64,000 nt of DNA from Phoronis australis (Eukaryota > Phoronida > Phoronidae). The notes beneath the pieces were generated by a model. The model saw only the letters and a list, made by a program, of their open reading frames with translations. It was not told the DNA's origin and ran no database searches. The position numbers and the translations under genes were made by a program. The stretch covers positions 62,001 through 126,000 of the forward strand of contig NMRA01000192.1 in NCBI GenBank assembly GCA_002633005.1, given 5' to 3'. Within the stretch, counting starts at the first letter, position 1. Each line of letters opens with the position of its first letter. Shown here in pieces: positions 1 to 13,900 of this stretch.

Positions 1-1194
1 TGGACGTAAAGCTTGACACATAGAAACTACATTTACTTCTTGTTGAAATAAGGTTACAACAATAATCAGTACATTGAGCGAACAAAGTCATCATTCTCTG
101 CTCACGTCATGATAAACTACTGAAGCAATAAACTACTGACATTTCAGCTTACTAACAGCATTTTGGGCCTTGCACAAAGAAGCTACCGCCAAGATGCATC
201 AACAGAGTGTCAAAATGTCATCAATTTTGACAAAGTTCGCCAACCCTTCCAAGAATGGCCCTTTTACTTGAATCACATGTGATCTGTCAACTCATTTTCA
301 TAGTAGAAATCAACTACCATATGGCAAGTAAAAGTTTTGTGATCAGGTAGTAAGTGTTAAGGATGGTAACAGCGCTATATTTTGGATTTTGACAATTTTA
401 TTTTTTTTGTACCATCATAGCCTTTGATTCTCCATTTACATTTTTGTAGAAAAACTAAATTGATTAAACGAACTTCTAAGTTGTCAATTTGGTCCAATTT
501 CTGAATTTTACCCCATAGCACTGTTTAGCACACTTAACAGTAGCTGAGTCTAAAAGAAGCCAAGGTAGTCCATAAGCTCAAAACAAAAAACAAAAATGGC
601 CATAATCATACCACAACACAACGAACCTTTGTCAGAAAACAACAGGCCAGGTAGACATAATGGTCCTGGCTCAGGGATATAATGGAAATTTAAGAAAAAA
701 GTTGAAATTCTTCATTGATGACTTGACCTCGACCATAACAATATTCTGATAAACGACTGCAAAAAGGATTGATTTTTAATAAAAAATGATTGACAAAAAT
801 GTTTTCTTTGGTTTTTGTCAAGTTTTGAGTCATGGGTATTACATTGCATAATGAAACTTTAATGACTGAGGAAAATTGAAAAATGCTCAGTGTTTCTATC
901 TCCCTCAGTCAGCTCATTTCAAGATGTCAATGCTTTGGCCTACATAGCAAGGAAATACCATTTGAGCCCACGAAAAACTACATCAATTCAGAAAACAATT
1001 TTGGAAAAAATACGAAGCTGTAGAAATAATTAGTCAAATCTACTCTACCCACACATGAACTCAGCCTTGTGTTGGAAAACTCGACTTTCATAAACAGAGG
1101 TTTTTAAGGATATCACAGAAAGCAACTTTTAGACTGATACAATACATATAGTTGAAAACAAATCAAAGTTATACAGTGGACGCAATTATCCTTG
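1..1194. other. Non-coding stretch at the left edge
   Basis: AT-rich sequence with no long open frame and no protein similarity that I can recognise. It could be 3' UTR or flank of the APLF-like gene. Confidence 0.4.
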
Positions 1195-1261
1195 CTACCG
1201 AGCCCACTTCTTTGTAAACAGTTCACAGTCTATGTCTCCATTCTCCCACTGATTTGAACCA
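1195..1261 (-). CDS. Candidate terminal exon of the APLF-like gene
   Basis: The last confirmed APLF exon ends in phase 2 at a gtatgt donor (7954), so a further exon is needed. On the minus strand an acceptor (aaacag) at 1262 opens 22 codons ending KKWAR and a TAG stop at 1195-1197. The phase fits: AG from the previous exon plus T makes serine. With it the protein would be 500 residues, close to the 511 of human APLF. Against it: the intron would be 6.7 kb, the phase could match by chance one time in three, and I recognise no homology. The alternative is read-through of the donor to a stop at 7902. Confidence 0.25.
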
Positions 1262-4200
1262 CTGTTTAAGATTTTGACTAAAAACCAAACATTACTGAAG
1301 AGCTTTCAGGCATTATCGGTTCTCTCAACATGCTGGACAATGCGCACTAATCTGCTATGGTCAATCAGGTTCAAGGGTCCTAGAGAACGAGCAGATTAGG
1401 CACTGAAGAGATTTACAAACACACGTGTTAGAATGCTTCCTAAGCCATAACTAGTATACCACCACCGATGTAATCCTGCGTAGTTCCATAGTGGTGGATG
1501 TCTCCTGCTCGTTTTGAAGATCCCTCAATAGAATTTATAGCTAATTAGTACTTACTGGACCCAAAGCTTCTGAAACAAACCTGACTACACAGTCATATAC
1601 TTTGTTGTTGAAGACAATAAATATGTCCTTGACTACTACAACATCACCATTTGCCAGCCAGTTCATTACAAGAAACAAAAAAAAATAAAATAAAAATGAT
1701 CTATTTTGTTTCTTGATTATCTTCCAGTATTTGCACCTTTATTGAAATATACATTGTGCATCGTCCAACAATGATTTCTGGATCGTTTTCACGGAGAACA
1801 AGAAATTATAACGGACCCCAAAAACTTTAGAAGATGGACCCCACTGTTTGCATGTGCAGGGTTCGCGCTGAATACTCACAGCCCAATTAATACTTGATAA
1901 CTCTATAGCTACTACAATAAGCGCACCTTCCAATCTAATAAGAGCATAATCAAGCATAACAAAGAGAAACAATTTCTAATACCATCACATTAGCTTTACT
2001 CCAAAACTAGAGCTTAGCAAGGCAATTATATTTACAAAGACTACCTATTGTATGAACGACAGAGACACTAAGGTTATGTACCACCACAGAAAAATGTCCA
2101 AATTTAGGAAACTTTGGAACACCATATCTCACAGGATTTCGAAAATAGGGTGTCCAAAATGGGGTTCCCAATATTCCAGGGCGTCCATAATTCCGACGCG
2201 TAACCTCCACCCCCAGCAATCCCCCCAAATACACAGATTTTTTTTACAAAAAATGCATAGACCAAGGTTTTTACATCTAAATTTACAAAACAGCCTTCTG
2301 TAGTGAGCATTTTTAATAAAAAATTGGTGTAGACCAAGACTTTTACAATGCAATCAACCAAGTGTGAGCATAGCAACATTGTATATACTTTGTATATACA
2401 TTGTATATTTCTTCCTGCTTTGAAAAGAGTCTCCCCCCCCCCACCGAGCCTTCAGAGGCTTCCTAGTAATCATTACAATGTGTGTGTGTCCAAACTTGAA
2501 AGGTTCCTATTGACAGTGGGCGTCCAAATAATACATTGGGCGTCCTGGCCAGAGCTTCCATATTAGTGCTAGGGCGTCCATTTGGACGCCCAGGACGTAC
2601 GCTGCATAAACGCCTGCTCAGAGATGGTTAATCAGATTCACATGAAACCACCAAATACTCTGCTTTCTACGTTGCTCTCGAAAATGTTGGTAAGGAGTTG
2701 TTTTAAAGTACATAATTACACTTTTGCTACAAAGGGCTAACAAAAATGATTTGATGGAAAAATCAAAAGTTGGATAAAATGAAATGAAATATTTTATAAA
2801 CTTTAACATCATTTTTGAGATTTCATTTACATCAGATGAAATTCGGTCATGTTAACGATAAGGTTGTCTTTAGATGATTGTACCTTTCTTTTTTGCTTAA
2901 TTCTAATAAAACCTAATTAAAGACAGATTTGTATAAAATTGAAAATTAAAAGTCCATAGGCTTTTTACTTTCAGAAAATATACCCCGTAATTACTTTTAA
3001 AGAATTATTTTTCAATGTTTTGCACAGATTTGTCGATAAGTTTCTATATGACCTTAAATGAAATGTCTACCCTGGACTAAGCCAGCCGGTGCATTGTAAC
3101 ACAAGGCCCCACTGGGTCACATTCACACCTACCCTCTCCAGATACTCAACACAAAAAGATGGAGCTAATTTGTCAGGCCGGATTCCCTGTCCTGGGAATG
3201 ACATTTCATTCCTTTAAGTGGCTGGAGATGTCATTACAAGTGACAGTAGATGTCAAAGTGGCCTGAAGAGGGCAGGAGAGGCCCTCTTGCACCTCATAAC
3301 AATGAAGGGAGTGATGTAAGGAGACAGAGGGGTGAGTGTGTGCAGGTAATCAGTACCTTTGAGTGGCCACCTACATCTAATGTACCACACTGAGACATTT
3401 ATGATGTTGTTGAGTGTCTGGTGATGGCTCAAGGCAAAGAGAAATTCCAACTAACGAAGACCAAGAATGGAAACTGGGATCATGAAGACATTAGTTGACT
3501 CGAACGTGACCGGGATTTTATGGGTGACATACAAATGTTTAGGCCGCATTAGCCGTTATGATTATAGATATTGTCAATCTGAAACCTTTCTTATGAAGCC
3601 ATTCTGAGGTATTAGCTTATTCAGTAACTCAACAAAAATTACTATGGAAGGAAAATGAAACTGAACACAGACATCCAGTCAATGACTAACACAGCGTAAA
3701 AATCGTAGAGGCAGAAAGATCAGTCCATTGATATGCTGTCTGACGAAATTCACACCTGAACACTTGTCTCAAATCAGGAGGCAGACCTGTCTTCTTACTC
3801 TGAGAAGGCCACATTCCAAAGAGATTCGATTTGTAGATACTGTAAACTCTGCCCTCCCATAGTGATGGCATGGGATCGGCCAGAATACTAGTATTTTGCT
3901 TATTAATGCTATGTTAACTAGTTGTAAGGCAACAGAGAGTATGACTACGTGAATATTCATAAGTGACTAATCTGCCTTCTGACCACACGTCCGGTCTACC
4001 GTCTAGTGAACGTTCACACATGAACATGATAATAACTTGTCTTTCACCTTTCACTGTTTCTGTACCACACACTTCATATTTAGCAATGCTAATAAAAGAA
4101 TACTGAAACTGTCACTGTGTCCTTGTGACAAAAAAATCTTAATCAATAAGTCATAGGTACTTTCCTCGATACCTGCATCAGCCACGAAGCGTTAAGTTCT

Positions 4201-7200
4201 AAATCATTATAATGATGTCTGGGCAGGGTAAAAATAATGACCTCGGTTAAGTGATGATAATTTTAGTACATCGTAGTACTTGACACTGAATGCTGAGGAA
4301 TGCAAATGTAACGATGCACACATGCATGCACTCACAAACATGCATACAAGAACTCATTTCCAAAACGCTGAAATTATAAAAAATGAGCCTACGGTGAAAC
4401 CTCACCAATCTTTAACAAAAATAATTGCCGAAATTGATGATCTTTTTTCATTTCCAAGGACTTCAAACTTAGTTTTGAATGTTCATAATCTTTAAAAATA
4501 TTGTTTGGTGCAAGATATGGTACAGAGGTTGTAAAACACGTAAAAGTGTTAATTTTGAGCTGCGGACCTTTTATAGAAAAAAATGAAGGAAATAATATTT
4601 CACCCGTATGTCATAACGCGTCGCAAATTGGTGGAATTTTCCCCTGTAGTGAAATTTTCAGCTGAGCTAACACGAAAAACAGGTGAATGTCAAGAGATAA
4701 GTTATGTCTATTATAGATGGCCATGCTTGAGGTCTAAATGAAGACTATTGAGGAGACATAAGGGTGAAAGGGTTTCATCAAGCGTGACAACAGCGTTATT
4801 GCACAGTTAGGTCATCAAAGGAGGGCAAAGAGCAAACCAATTGAAAAAAATCGTGGTGTGGATACTAGGCGTCACCAACAGGCACTGACGAGGCTACAGA
4901 CTACTCATAAAAAGGGATACAGTCGGATAAAGCTTTAAGAAACTTCTCGTCAATCGATCAATCATAAATGACATAATTAAAAGGTGATTATACACCTTTA
5001 AAAATTACTGATGCAGGATTCCTCCCAGAGACACCTTGCAGTTGTGCAGCATACAATTCCTAACACGTTTAGGTTACACAATACCCCTCCTGATTACACT
5101 CACATTGTCTATATGGAGCACTGACACCAAGATATCACTCAATTCATTGCCTGATGTACGTACAATACAAATAAAACCATGTAGGTAGTAAACAGAAGTA
5201 ACAATGGTATAAACCTGCCTTCTTTAAAAATAATGTTTCATTTAGGCCATTTACGTTTGCAAAAGTGGTCTCAACATGTTCATAATTCAGTCCAGAAGTG
5301 GTATCTGAACTTGGGAACAACATTATTGTGACAAAGCTGTGAACACCAGCAGAGTCAAGCTAGCTAAGTTGGTCAACAAGTCAATGGCTTGGCCATTAAG
5401 ACCACACCTTTCCCTAAAATTCTGGCAGCAACCAACAACTAAACTAAGTTCGCCTTAGTCAATTTTTCTTCGAGGCTAGACCACATCATTAGACAATGAT
5501 GTGACTTTCACACCTCCGCACAGAAAGCAACTGCCCATCCTTGCATTATTCTGAAGATAAGAGTGCGGTTATTAAAAACCACTTGAATGTTTTTAACAGG
5601 TGCCTCGGAATTTAAATAGATAACAACCAAGGTCACATAATTAGGTTAAGACCAACCGGGGCCAGCTCAAGTTGAAGTCACGATTGGAGTTGAAAAACAA
5701 AAAATTGTACCAAAAATAATCCTAAATCATTATTCTGAATTGTAGTTGATGGTGCAGTTTAATAATACTTTCTAATAATGATACACCAAAATATTTAGTG
5801 AAGATAAAAACAAATCCATCCTTTTCTTTCATTGTTAATGCCAAAGGTATATCCTGATGATGGTGTTAGAGGAAAGATGAAACACTGATATGAAATCAGA
5901 TGTTAGCATCTGCACCTACGATTTGATTATTTCTATTTCTTGACATTTCCACATTTTTCATATCAGTTTCAACAAAAACTTGCCAGGGACAATAAAATCG
6001 TCAAATGTACACCAAATACTAGAATGACACTGAATTGTTTTAATGTAGTCTAAGTGATTAAGACTTACTGTTAAGCTATGTTGATGAAAAATGTGATCAC
6101 TTATATAAGTTATAACAATTGTTAGCGAAGTTACATTGCAATGACAGAGCCATCTATTGGTTGAAACTAGAACAAACAAGCAGACAAATGAGCAAATAAA
6201 AAGAAACACTGATGAAATCATTCCGAATGACAATGTGGTGATGAAATACTCAAGTGTGGGCAAAGCAAACTAAAATGTCATCAACCGATTGAAAGGCTAG
6301 AATTTCTTATACCACCTGCTGTGAAGCAAAAGTTCCTTTCTATACAAACAAGGACGACACTGGTCACTGACCCCACTACACCAACTGGCACTAGGTGAAT
6401 GTCTCTCAATTCAAGTGTTTTGTCAGTATTTGAGCATAAGACACAGCTTTAAGGTAATTTGCTAACTTCATTACAAAGGACCGAATTTCTTAAATAACTT
6501 CTGGAGTATTAATAGTAGACTGCACAACTATATATTTCAAAATTGTCGATGAGCACATAATTTTATGTCCAGATTTTAAAATCATGTGACTGCGCTTTTT
6601 TCTAAAAAATCATGATTTTTCACAAAGATCATCATGTTTTCCATAATTTTTTTTCGCAAGAAACTTGAGAAATCCATTTCTTTATTCTACAAATAATTTT
6701 CATTTAAGCATTTATTTGGTGCTACTTGTCTGCTGCATTGTGTCCTAAATTGGTGAGATTTTTCTAAAATCCTGTCTAGCGTCAATATCCCAGACACAAC
6801 AACATACTTTAGTATAGGCTTATCTGGCCAAAACTTGACCCTATCCTGAACAAATAGAAATACCCTCGGACTTTACACGGACTATTGGCGATGACGTATC
6901 TGCCACTATTTTGACGAGATTTGGACCAACAAATAGGAATAGAAATAGATATACAGTCACATCACATTGTCAAACATTTCGCAGGACTTGGGATATCTTT
7001 TCATTCAGGTAACCACTTGGACACTTAAGTACTTGCAACTTTCACAAAATCATGAGTTTGGAATAAATGGTTATATAATTCTCAATGCCTTAAAGCAGTA
7101 CATTAAACCTGACCTAATTATCAATAGAACTGGCATTTTAATTTTAGTGAACTGAGTACAAACTGTCAACATGACTTCATACTAAACAAGCACATAAACA

Positions 7201-7953
7201 AGCTACAGAACAAGACAAAAGTGATCAGACAAAATAGCGGTTCTCCGTCACGACGACCAATTCATTCAACAGCCAAAAATCACTGGTTATAACTATTAGG
7301 GCGGCAAAGTTATAATTACAGAATGGCTTAGTCACCTGTTTAACTGCCCAGTTTGTTCCTCTTCATTATCGGTCATAAGGGAAGACTACTCTGATGACGA
7401 ATTTGGCTTCCACCATCAACTATAGTACATGGACCGCCAACTCCGCATATTTTCAATGGACGAAATATGTGATCTTATGCATAAGCTGTGACATCACTAT
7501 TCACTAGCGACACCAGGCAAACATAGCAAGTTTTACTTGCAGCAAGTACGTTGTCTGCTAATCATGGTCGACTGTTGTATGGTCGGGTGCATGACCAGTA
7601 GCATTGCCAAAAGTACTCACAATACTAAGAGTTCTACTATTGGAAGACTTTGAACAGCGTTTCAATGTCGAAATTATTTTTTTTTCGTTGTACTGGACAG
7701 TAAAGTAAATGCAAGGATTTCCCGTCACAATACACCAACCAGAAGCTGATTTGCTATGTTTAAAGGGTGGTGCCTACTCTAGGATATTACGCAAAAAAAT
7801 GTCGAAGTTGCAAATCTGTTGTCTATAATCTCTGCTTCCACCCAGTCATCATTCCAGGAATTCCGGGTCATTTTGTCTGAATACTTTTGACTTGTACTAT
7901 ACTAGTTAGCGATGTTCTTAGTACAATCTATTGCCACCATGACAATCACATAC
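1262..7953. other. Gene-poor AT-rich region: last APLF intron or 3' flank
   Basis: No convincing coding exon in either strand. The short open frames have no recognisable domains and mixed composition. Around 2130-2600 lies a GC-richer patch repeating a GGGCGTCC motif, including a small palindrome near 2573-2592, which looks like repeat debris. 3060-3460 is GC-richer than its surroundings but gives no readable protein. An interspersed repeat starts near 7425 (listed separately). Confidence 0.45.
7425..7565. repeat. Interspersed repeat, copy 1 (inverted relative to 23050-23215)
   Basis: About 140 bp that matches the reverse complement of 23050-23215. Shared landmarks are a block near CCGCCAACTCCG, ATGGACGAAAT versus ATTTTGTCCAT, CTATTCACTAGCGACACC, and CTGCTAATCATG at the end. 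A weaker partial copy lies near 27240-27330 (TCACTATTCACTAGCG). No coding capacity is seen. It is probably a fragment of a non-autonomous element. Confidence 0.6.
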
Positions 7954-10900
7954 CTGGCCGTCCGTTTGTCCCACACCTGCTCCTCTTGATCTTCATCTTC
8001 GTCATTGTCACCAATCCAGTCTTCATCACCAGGGTGAGCTAACTGTTGGCAGTGAATTTTATTTTTTTTCCTGAAACAGTAAAGCACAAAGTTCACACGT
8101 GATACATTTGCTTAAATCAAGCTCAATTTTCAGGTTATCAAAAACTATTTTGTACGACATCAATTGCTTTTTCTGCAAATTCAACACATTAATCTTAATT
8201 TGTGTTTTCCATGGTGGCCATGAGTGTAGCAGATCTGATCTCACCAGTATTTGTTGAAGCCATCCCTGACAGTGTATTCATTTAATGCATAAAATGATTT
8301 ACTAACCCCTAAACTCTACATTATCTGCCCAGTTCATGAATAATGAGACAAGAAGCAGCGAACATAATAAAGGAAGTTACGTAGGACCTTATTGATGAGT
8401 CTGGTGTGAATTTAGTCAAATATGTACAAAACTAGATTTAATGGTAAAAGTATACATTTTTGAAATGCGGAAAGCTTGTAGAATTTGATTTTCGACTTAA
8501 TACCAATTTGCTGTTAATTGGGTAATCTGATCATGAGTTTATAGTAAAATTTTTAATAGCAAAACAGAAACTTATATTTATAAGAAAAATGGCTCCCACA
8601 CTAATTTTGTTTGATACAAATATTCAAGATGAAATCTTAAAAAAGCTTTTACATTTTTCTAAATTATTTATTTTGCTTCAATATTAATCAAATTTTTATT
8701 TTTTATAAAAAATCATAAGTTTTGTTTAAGCCCCTCCAACACAAGCAGAACCTTTTAAACACAATTACTAAAAGCGCTCTAGGAGGTGTGCCTAAAACAA
8801 ATATCTGAAAGTTCTATATAAATCCGATCTCCACTTATGAGATATGATGATATGACAGTTATCCAAATTTGGACATTTTTCTAGAGTCCTACATAACCTT
8901 GACCTTTGACTGGGTCGGCAGATGTGTTACAATCAGACAGTTAAGGGGAAGGAAAGGTCAGCGAACAACTCCTGTCAATTAAAGTGATTTGTGCTATTCA
9001 TTCACACATTCCCACTTAAGCACAATAGAGCCAACTCTAAGGCAAACCAAAACCATGCATAATTGCCACACAAAGACAACAAGTGTCCTACCTGTAACAT
9101 CTATCACCATACTGACATTGTGGACGTGTCTTCTTTTTCTGTGCTTCTACCTTCTGATTGGCTGGAATGTAGCTACCCTCACTCTGCTCACTCTCAGATT
9201 CTTCTGATACAGACGGTGCCTTTTTTCGTCTACGCGGTTTTGGTTTGGGCTTGGCGGGAGTGTTCTTGGGCTACCAAGAAATGACCGTAAAGTTCTGATT
9301 TGAATGTATCGAAGACGTGGGTTCACATAATGCTTTAGAACTAGAACGTTATGAAATGGTAAACTTCTGCAAGCTTCTTATATCATCACAGTTTTCAGTC
9401 AATTTTTACCAGTAAACAAATACCTTAACTGAGTGTTCATGAAATAATTGACAACAAATGCATTCCTGAGTTAATAATTTAATTTCATTGACAAAATTTG
9501 AAACTTGCATAAAGTTTTCAAAATAACTACCTTTCGACGACTCTTTTCCCAGTCGCTTCCTGAATCTTCCTCCATACTCTCATCACTATCATCATACCGC
9601 CTAGGGCGCCCTCTTTTGCCACGTGTTGCAGGTTGCTGAGGGGAAAAATAGTATATCAGTTCTACCCCAGACAAACTAACACACAAACACACAGAAAAAC
9701 AAAACATTAAAAATAGTATGAATAACCGATTGAACAATCCAGAAACTAAATAGTAAAAAATGTTATTCTTTATCAATTGATGAAGATTCCTGACAGCCTG
9801 TCATGATCCAGAATTCACTTTGAACTGAACTGAGGATCTAAACAATTAATTGCTTAATAACACAGGACCTCATTGCAACACACGCAGTTATCATCTCTAT
9901 CAACACAAAAAATGGCCCTTGAACTCAACAATTCCCTTGTTGTGTATAAAAGGAAGTAAACACCAAAATACCTTCTGTTGACCAAACAGCACGAGATTTC
10001 CATGATAAAAAACAAAATTGATCTATCGCCTATATTTTTCTATTTACTAACCCGTCCTTTCCTCTTGGGTGTTGACTTCGACTTCTTTGCTGAGGCCCAG
10101 TCACTGCCAGAGTCTTGGTCGACTTCATCAGCAACAAAGTCGCTGTCTTCGTCGTCTTTCTTCTTCTTAGGGGGACTACGTTCCACTGACTCTTCTGAGA
10201 ACTCCGCGTCGCTCAGAACCAGGTCATCCGCTGGAAGCAAGTCATCGAATAATAATAATGACACTAAGAAAAACACCATGTGGTGCCCCCTTTGGACTCT
10301 ATGATTCATGTTCAAGTTAAAGGTTAATAGGCCACAAAAGCATTCATAGAAAAACACATGATTCATGCCGCCTTTGTCCTCCTCTTTTAAGTTTCCAGCA
10401 CACCCCATAGAATTTTATTGCCTATTTCATAACTGATGAAAATGCCAATTCCCAAGTGAACACATACTATAACTTGGTCTGTTTTGTGATGCCTGTCGTC
10501 GTGGACGCGATGGGGTAATGGGTCCTTGCGGTTCCTTGTGCCGTGCTGTTTTACGCTTGGGTTTGACTTCCTCTTCTTCCGACGACAAGCCGATGTCTTC
10601 GTCAGAACTGTCTGCTTTCCTTCTCTTTGGTTTGGCTGCTAGAAGTGATAATTATTACGGCTTGAATCTCTGTCTTAATATTTATTTTTGCACCCACAAC
10701 AACATGCCCAAAAATGTGGTATGTAACATCACACGCAACAATACGTTAAGTCAGTCAAAATCACCACATTCAAACTATAACAAATCAGTTATGTAGCAGC
10801 TAATCTATTCACACAAACGCTAATTCTACCAGGTACATGGTGGAATTGTGTAAAATAAAGCCAATAATTCTCAGCTATTAAAGATGTCACAGCATGTGAC

Positions 10901-13900
10901 TGCAAGATATTCTTCAAATTCTACATTTCCAGAATGTCTTCTCCAGAAATGTTCAGATATAACTTTGTTTTTTGACAGAAAAGTTTCCTTGAGACACGTT
11001 TCGTTGATACAATTTTGTCACTATTAAAAATCTTACAAACAGCGCAGCTACTGAAAACTTCATATTTCAAAAACACATGGCAAACAGATGCTATGTTTCA
11101 ATCTTACATACAAGCTTCGTCAAGCAAAGGAGAAAAAAGCGTCACAGAATTGATAGCAAAGAGTCGGGGCAACACGGCAAACAAGGATGGCACATCTGTA
11201 AAAACACTGAATGATGTTTTGGTCCAGTGACTCTTGGGCATTGACTCAGAGTTGCTTTACGCACATTGACTCTTTGATGTAAAGGTTTTCTTTGCTGGAC
11301 TCATGCTTAACAATAGTGACATCAACTGAGAATAATGACTTTTCACACTACTGCAATCACAAATCTCTTTTGCCTGATGATGCTCAAACGTAAGAGTGAA
11401 ATGTTGTGTAAAAACTATGTATTTCTGTTTTTTTGATGATACGTAATCAATTTCGGCACTGTTTCATTATGAGACCCAGCAGAAACAACATTTGTGCTAT
11501 TTCAATACATTTGGTAGTGAGTGAGGTAATGTAATAGATGTGGGAGTTAAAAAGCAGACGATAACTCCTTCAAAAATGTAGAAAATTATGAGTCGTTGCT
11601 TAACTTACTTGAGATGAAATGCAATGTTTCACCAGCCTCTGCTTGCTTTAGCAAAGCCTGTGACCTCTGGTGGATTCGGTCCAAGTTGAGAAAATCAGTG
11701 GGAAACTTTAGTCAGAATCCTGTCTCAGGTGTGTTATAGGTTGAATCTAAGGCCTCCTGTTCAGTTCAAAGATGGATTTTCAATTCTTTTGTTTATACAC
11801 TCCTTGACTCGCCGTTCAAACCAGTGTTTCTCCTTGTCAGGAATTACTACATGGTCAAGGTCAAAGGTGTGACCAGACCCATGAGTGGGTAAATATGGCA
11901 GTCATTAGTGTCACCATAACTAGACCAATGATGTTGGGCAAGCATGCTTTCAAGGACTGCTTAGTTTCACCTACATAAGTTTAGGCCACCCAACACAATG
12001 TACTCATGTTCGTTTTTGGCCATAACATGAGGATCAAATTGACAATCAACGTCGAGTACTTGTAATAAAGAAGGAATTCTATAAAACCTTGTCCATTTTA
12101 TCTCCACACTGTATAGACCCCAATAGGCATCTTTTCCTTACCAAGGTTGCTTGTCCTTGGGATACATGAGTTCTTGTCTCAAAGTGACAACAGGTTTGAA
12201 AGACAGGGTGATATCAAATGCCCTGAACACAGATCGTAATTGTTTAGAAAGTCTTTCTACAAAAGACTTCGAATCAAAAACAAGGCTTGAGATTCAACCT
12301 ATCACACCCCTGGGACAGAATTCTGACCAAAGTTTCCCGCCGATTTTCTCAACTCTGACTGAATCCACCACATGTCGTACAGCCTTGAAAAAGACAGCAG
12401 AGGCTGGCGAAACATTGTCTTTCATCTCAAGTAAGTTCAGTAACGACTCATAATTTTCAGCATATAATTCTCATACTGAATGAGTCAAACAAACATCGAT
12501 TCTCACAAATAAAGTACAAGGACCTGAGTTTCCGAACGAAAAGTTGACAACTTCTTAACATTAAGATGGAGAATTCATGATGTAATTAGCTGATCCATTC
12601 TTAAACAGATGTCAATTCTACAAATCATGCACCAACCTTTTGTAACACTTGTCGGCGGTCGGCCCCGCCCCCTCTTTGCGGGGGTGCCCTTAGCTGCGGG
12701 TCTACCCCGCCTTTTGGCTGGACTTTTGACAGGCTCTGCCTCTTCTGAGCTTCCTGTATCCTCCATCATCCACTCTGGCAGTTTGCGGCTCTTTTCCAGA
12801 GGCAGAGCCATTTCTTTGTCACCCACAGTGGCAATTTTGTCACCATCTTTAACCTTAAAGTGAAAAGACATAAAACATTTAGATAATAACATATACACAT
12901 TACAATGCTGTACAATTGTTCAGTTTTTCAGCATTGTGAGCAGGAAAGATTAGAATTTTGTGACATTAACCCTAAATAAATGATTTTTTAAGGATAAATT
13001 TAGTATTAAAGATCTAGATAACTCTGGGGAAGTTAAAATTTAACAAATATTATGAAATTTGGAAAGACTAAGTCCTAATACACCTTGTTCATGCAGTCGC
13101 CATTTCAAAAGTGAGCCTCGTTTTAGGTTTTAAAAACAATGCATTTTGCACTTAATCACAACGTAAAGCGTGACTTTTTTCGCGTGCCTCGTTATATTTA
13201 TGTCTCAAATGCATTGTTTTTAAACCTAAAAACAGGCTCACAGCTAAAACGGCGACTGCGTGAATAAGGTGTATAGTCCATGAGCTGGCCGCCAAATTCG
13301 CGATTTGATTTCCAAAAATGAGAACAGTAAGAGAATCTGAGAAATGATAATCTTGACAAGCCATGCTGGGAATGCAGGTATCTAGAGAGCTTTCCATAGA
13401 ACCCTAACTATGTATAGTTCATTAACTTGTGCAAGCTATTTCAATTTGTGTTACTGCAACTATGGAGAATCCTGTTCACTAAGTTTACATCGTATTTACA
13501 TCTTACCCCTGATTCTCCGTTTTCATCTTTTTTTATTTCTTCACTCGCATTCTTCTCTCCAGCCTTTTCACCGGAATCTGCAACAAAAACAGTCTTTTTC
13601 AACAACCAATTCTAGAAACATTCTTGCTTCATCCAGTTCTGCCATTGTTACGGTTATGTAGGACCATACTGACAAGTCTGCAAAATTATCCAAATATCTA
13701 CAAAATTAGAGAATTTAACTCTGACAGCAAAAGTATGTACTTTCTGAAAACAGAAATTCCGTAGAATTTGATTGTTGACTTGATGCCAATCAGCCATTAA
13801 TAAGCTCACATAATGACCATGGTTTTTTAGTAAAATTTAGGAAAACAGAAAGGTACATTCATAGCAAAACAACAGGATCAAACACAAGACCAAATTTCGT

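Noticed and set aside
3686-3960. Minus-strand open frames as a possible last APLF exon
   Set aside because: No acidic tail or second PBZ finger and no convincing acceptor in the right phase.
12151-12453. A 100-codon plus-strand open frame
   Set aside because: It lies in the right arm of the foldback element in an APLF intron and has no recognisable domain.
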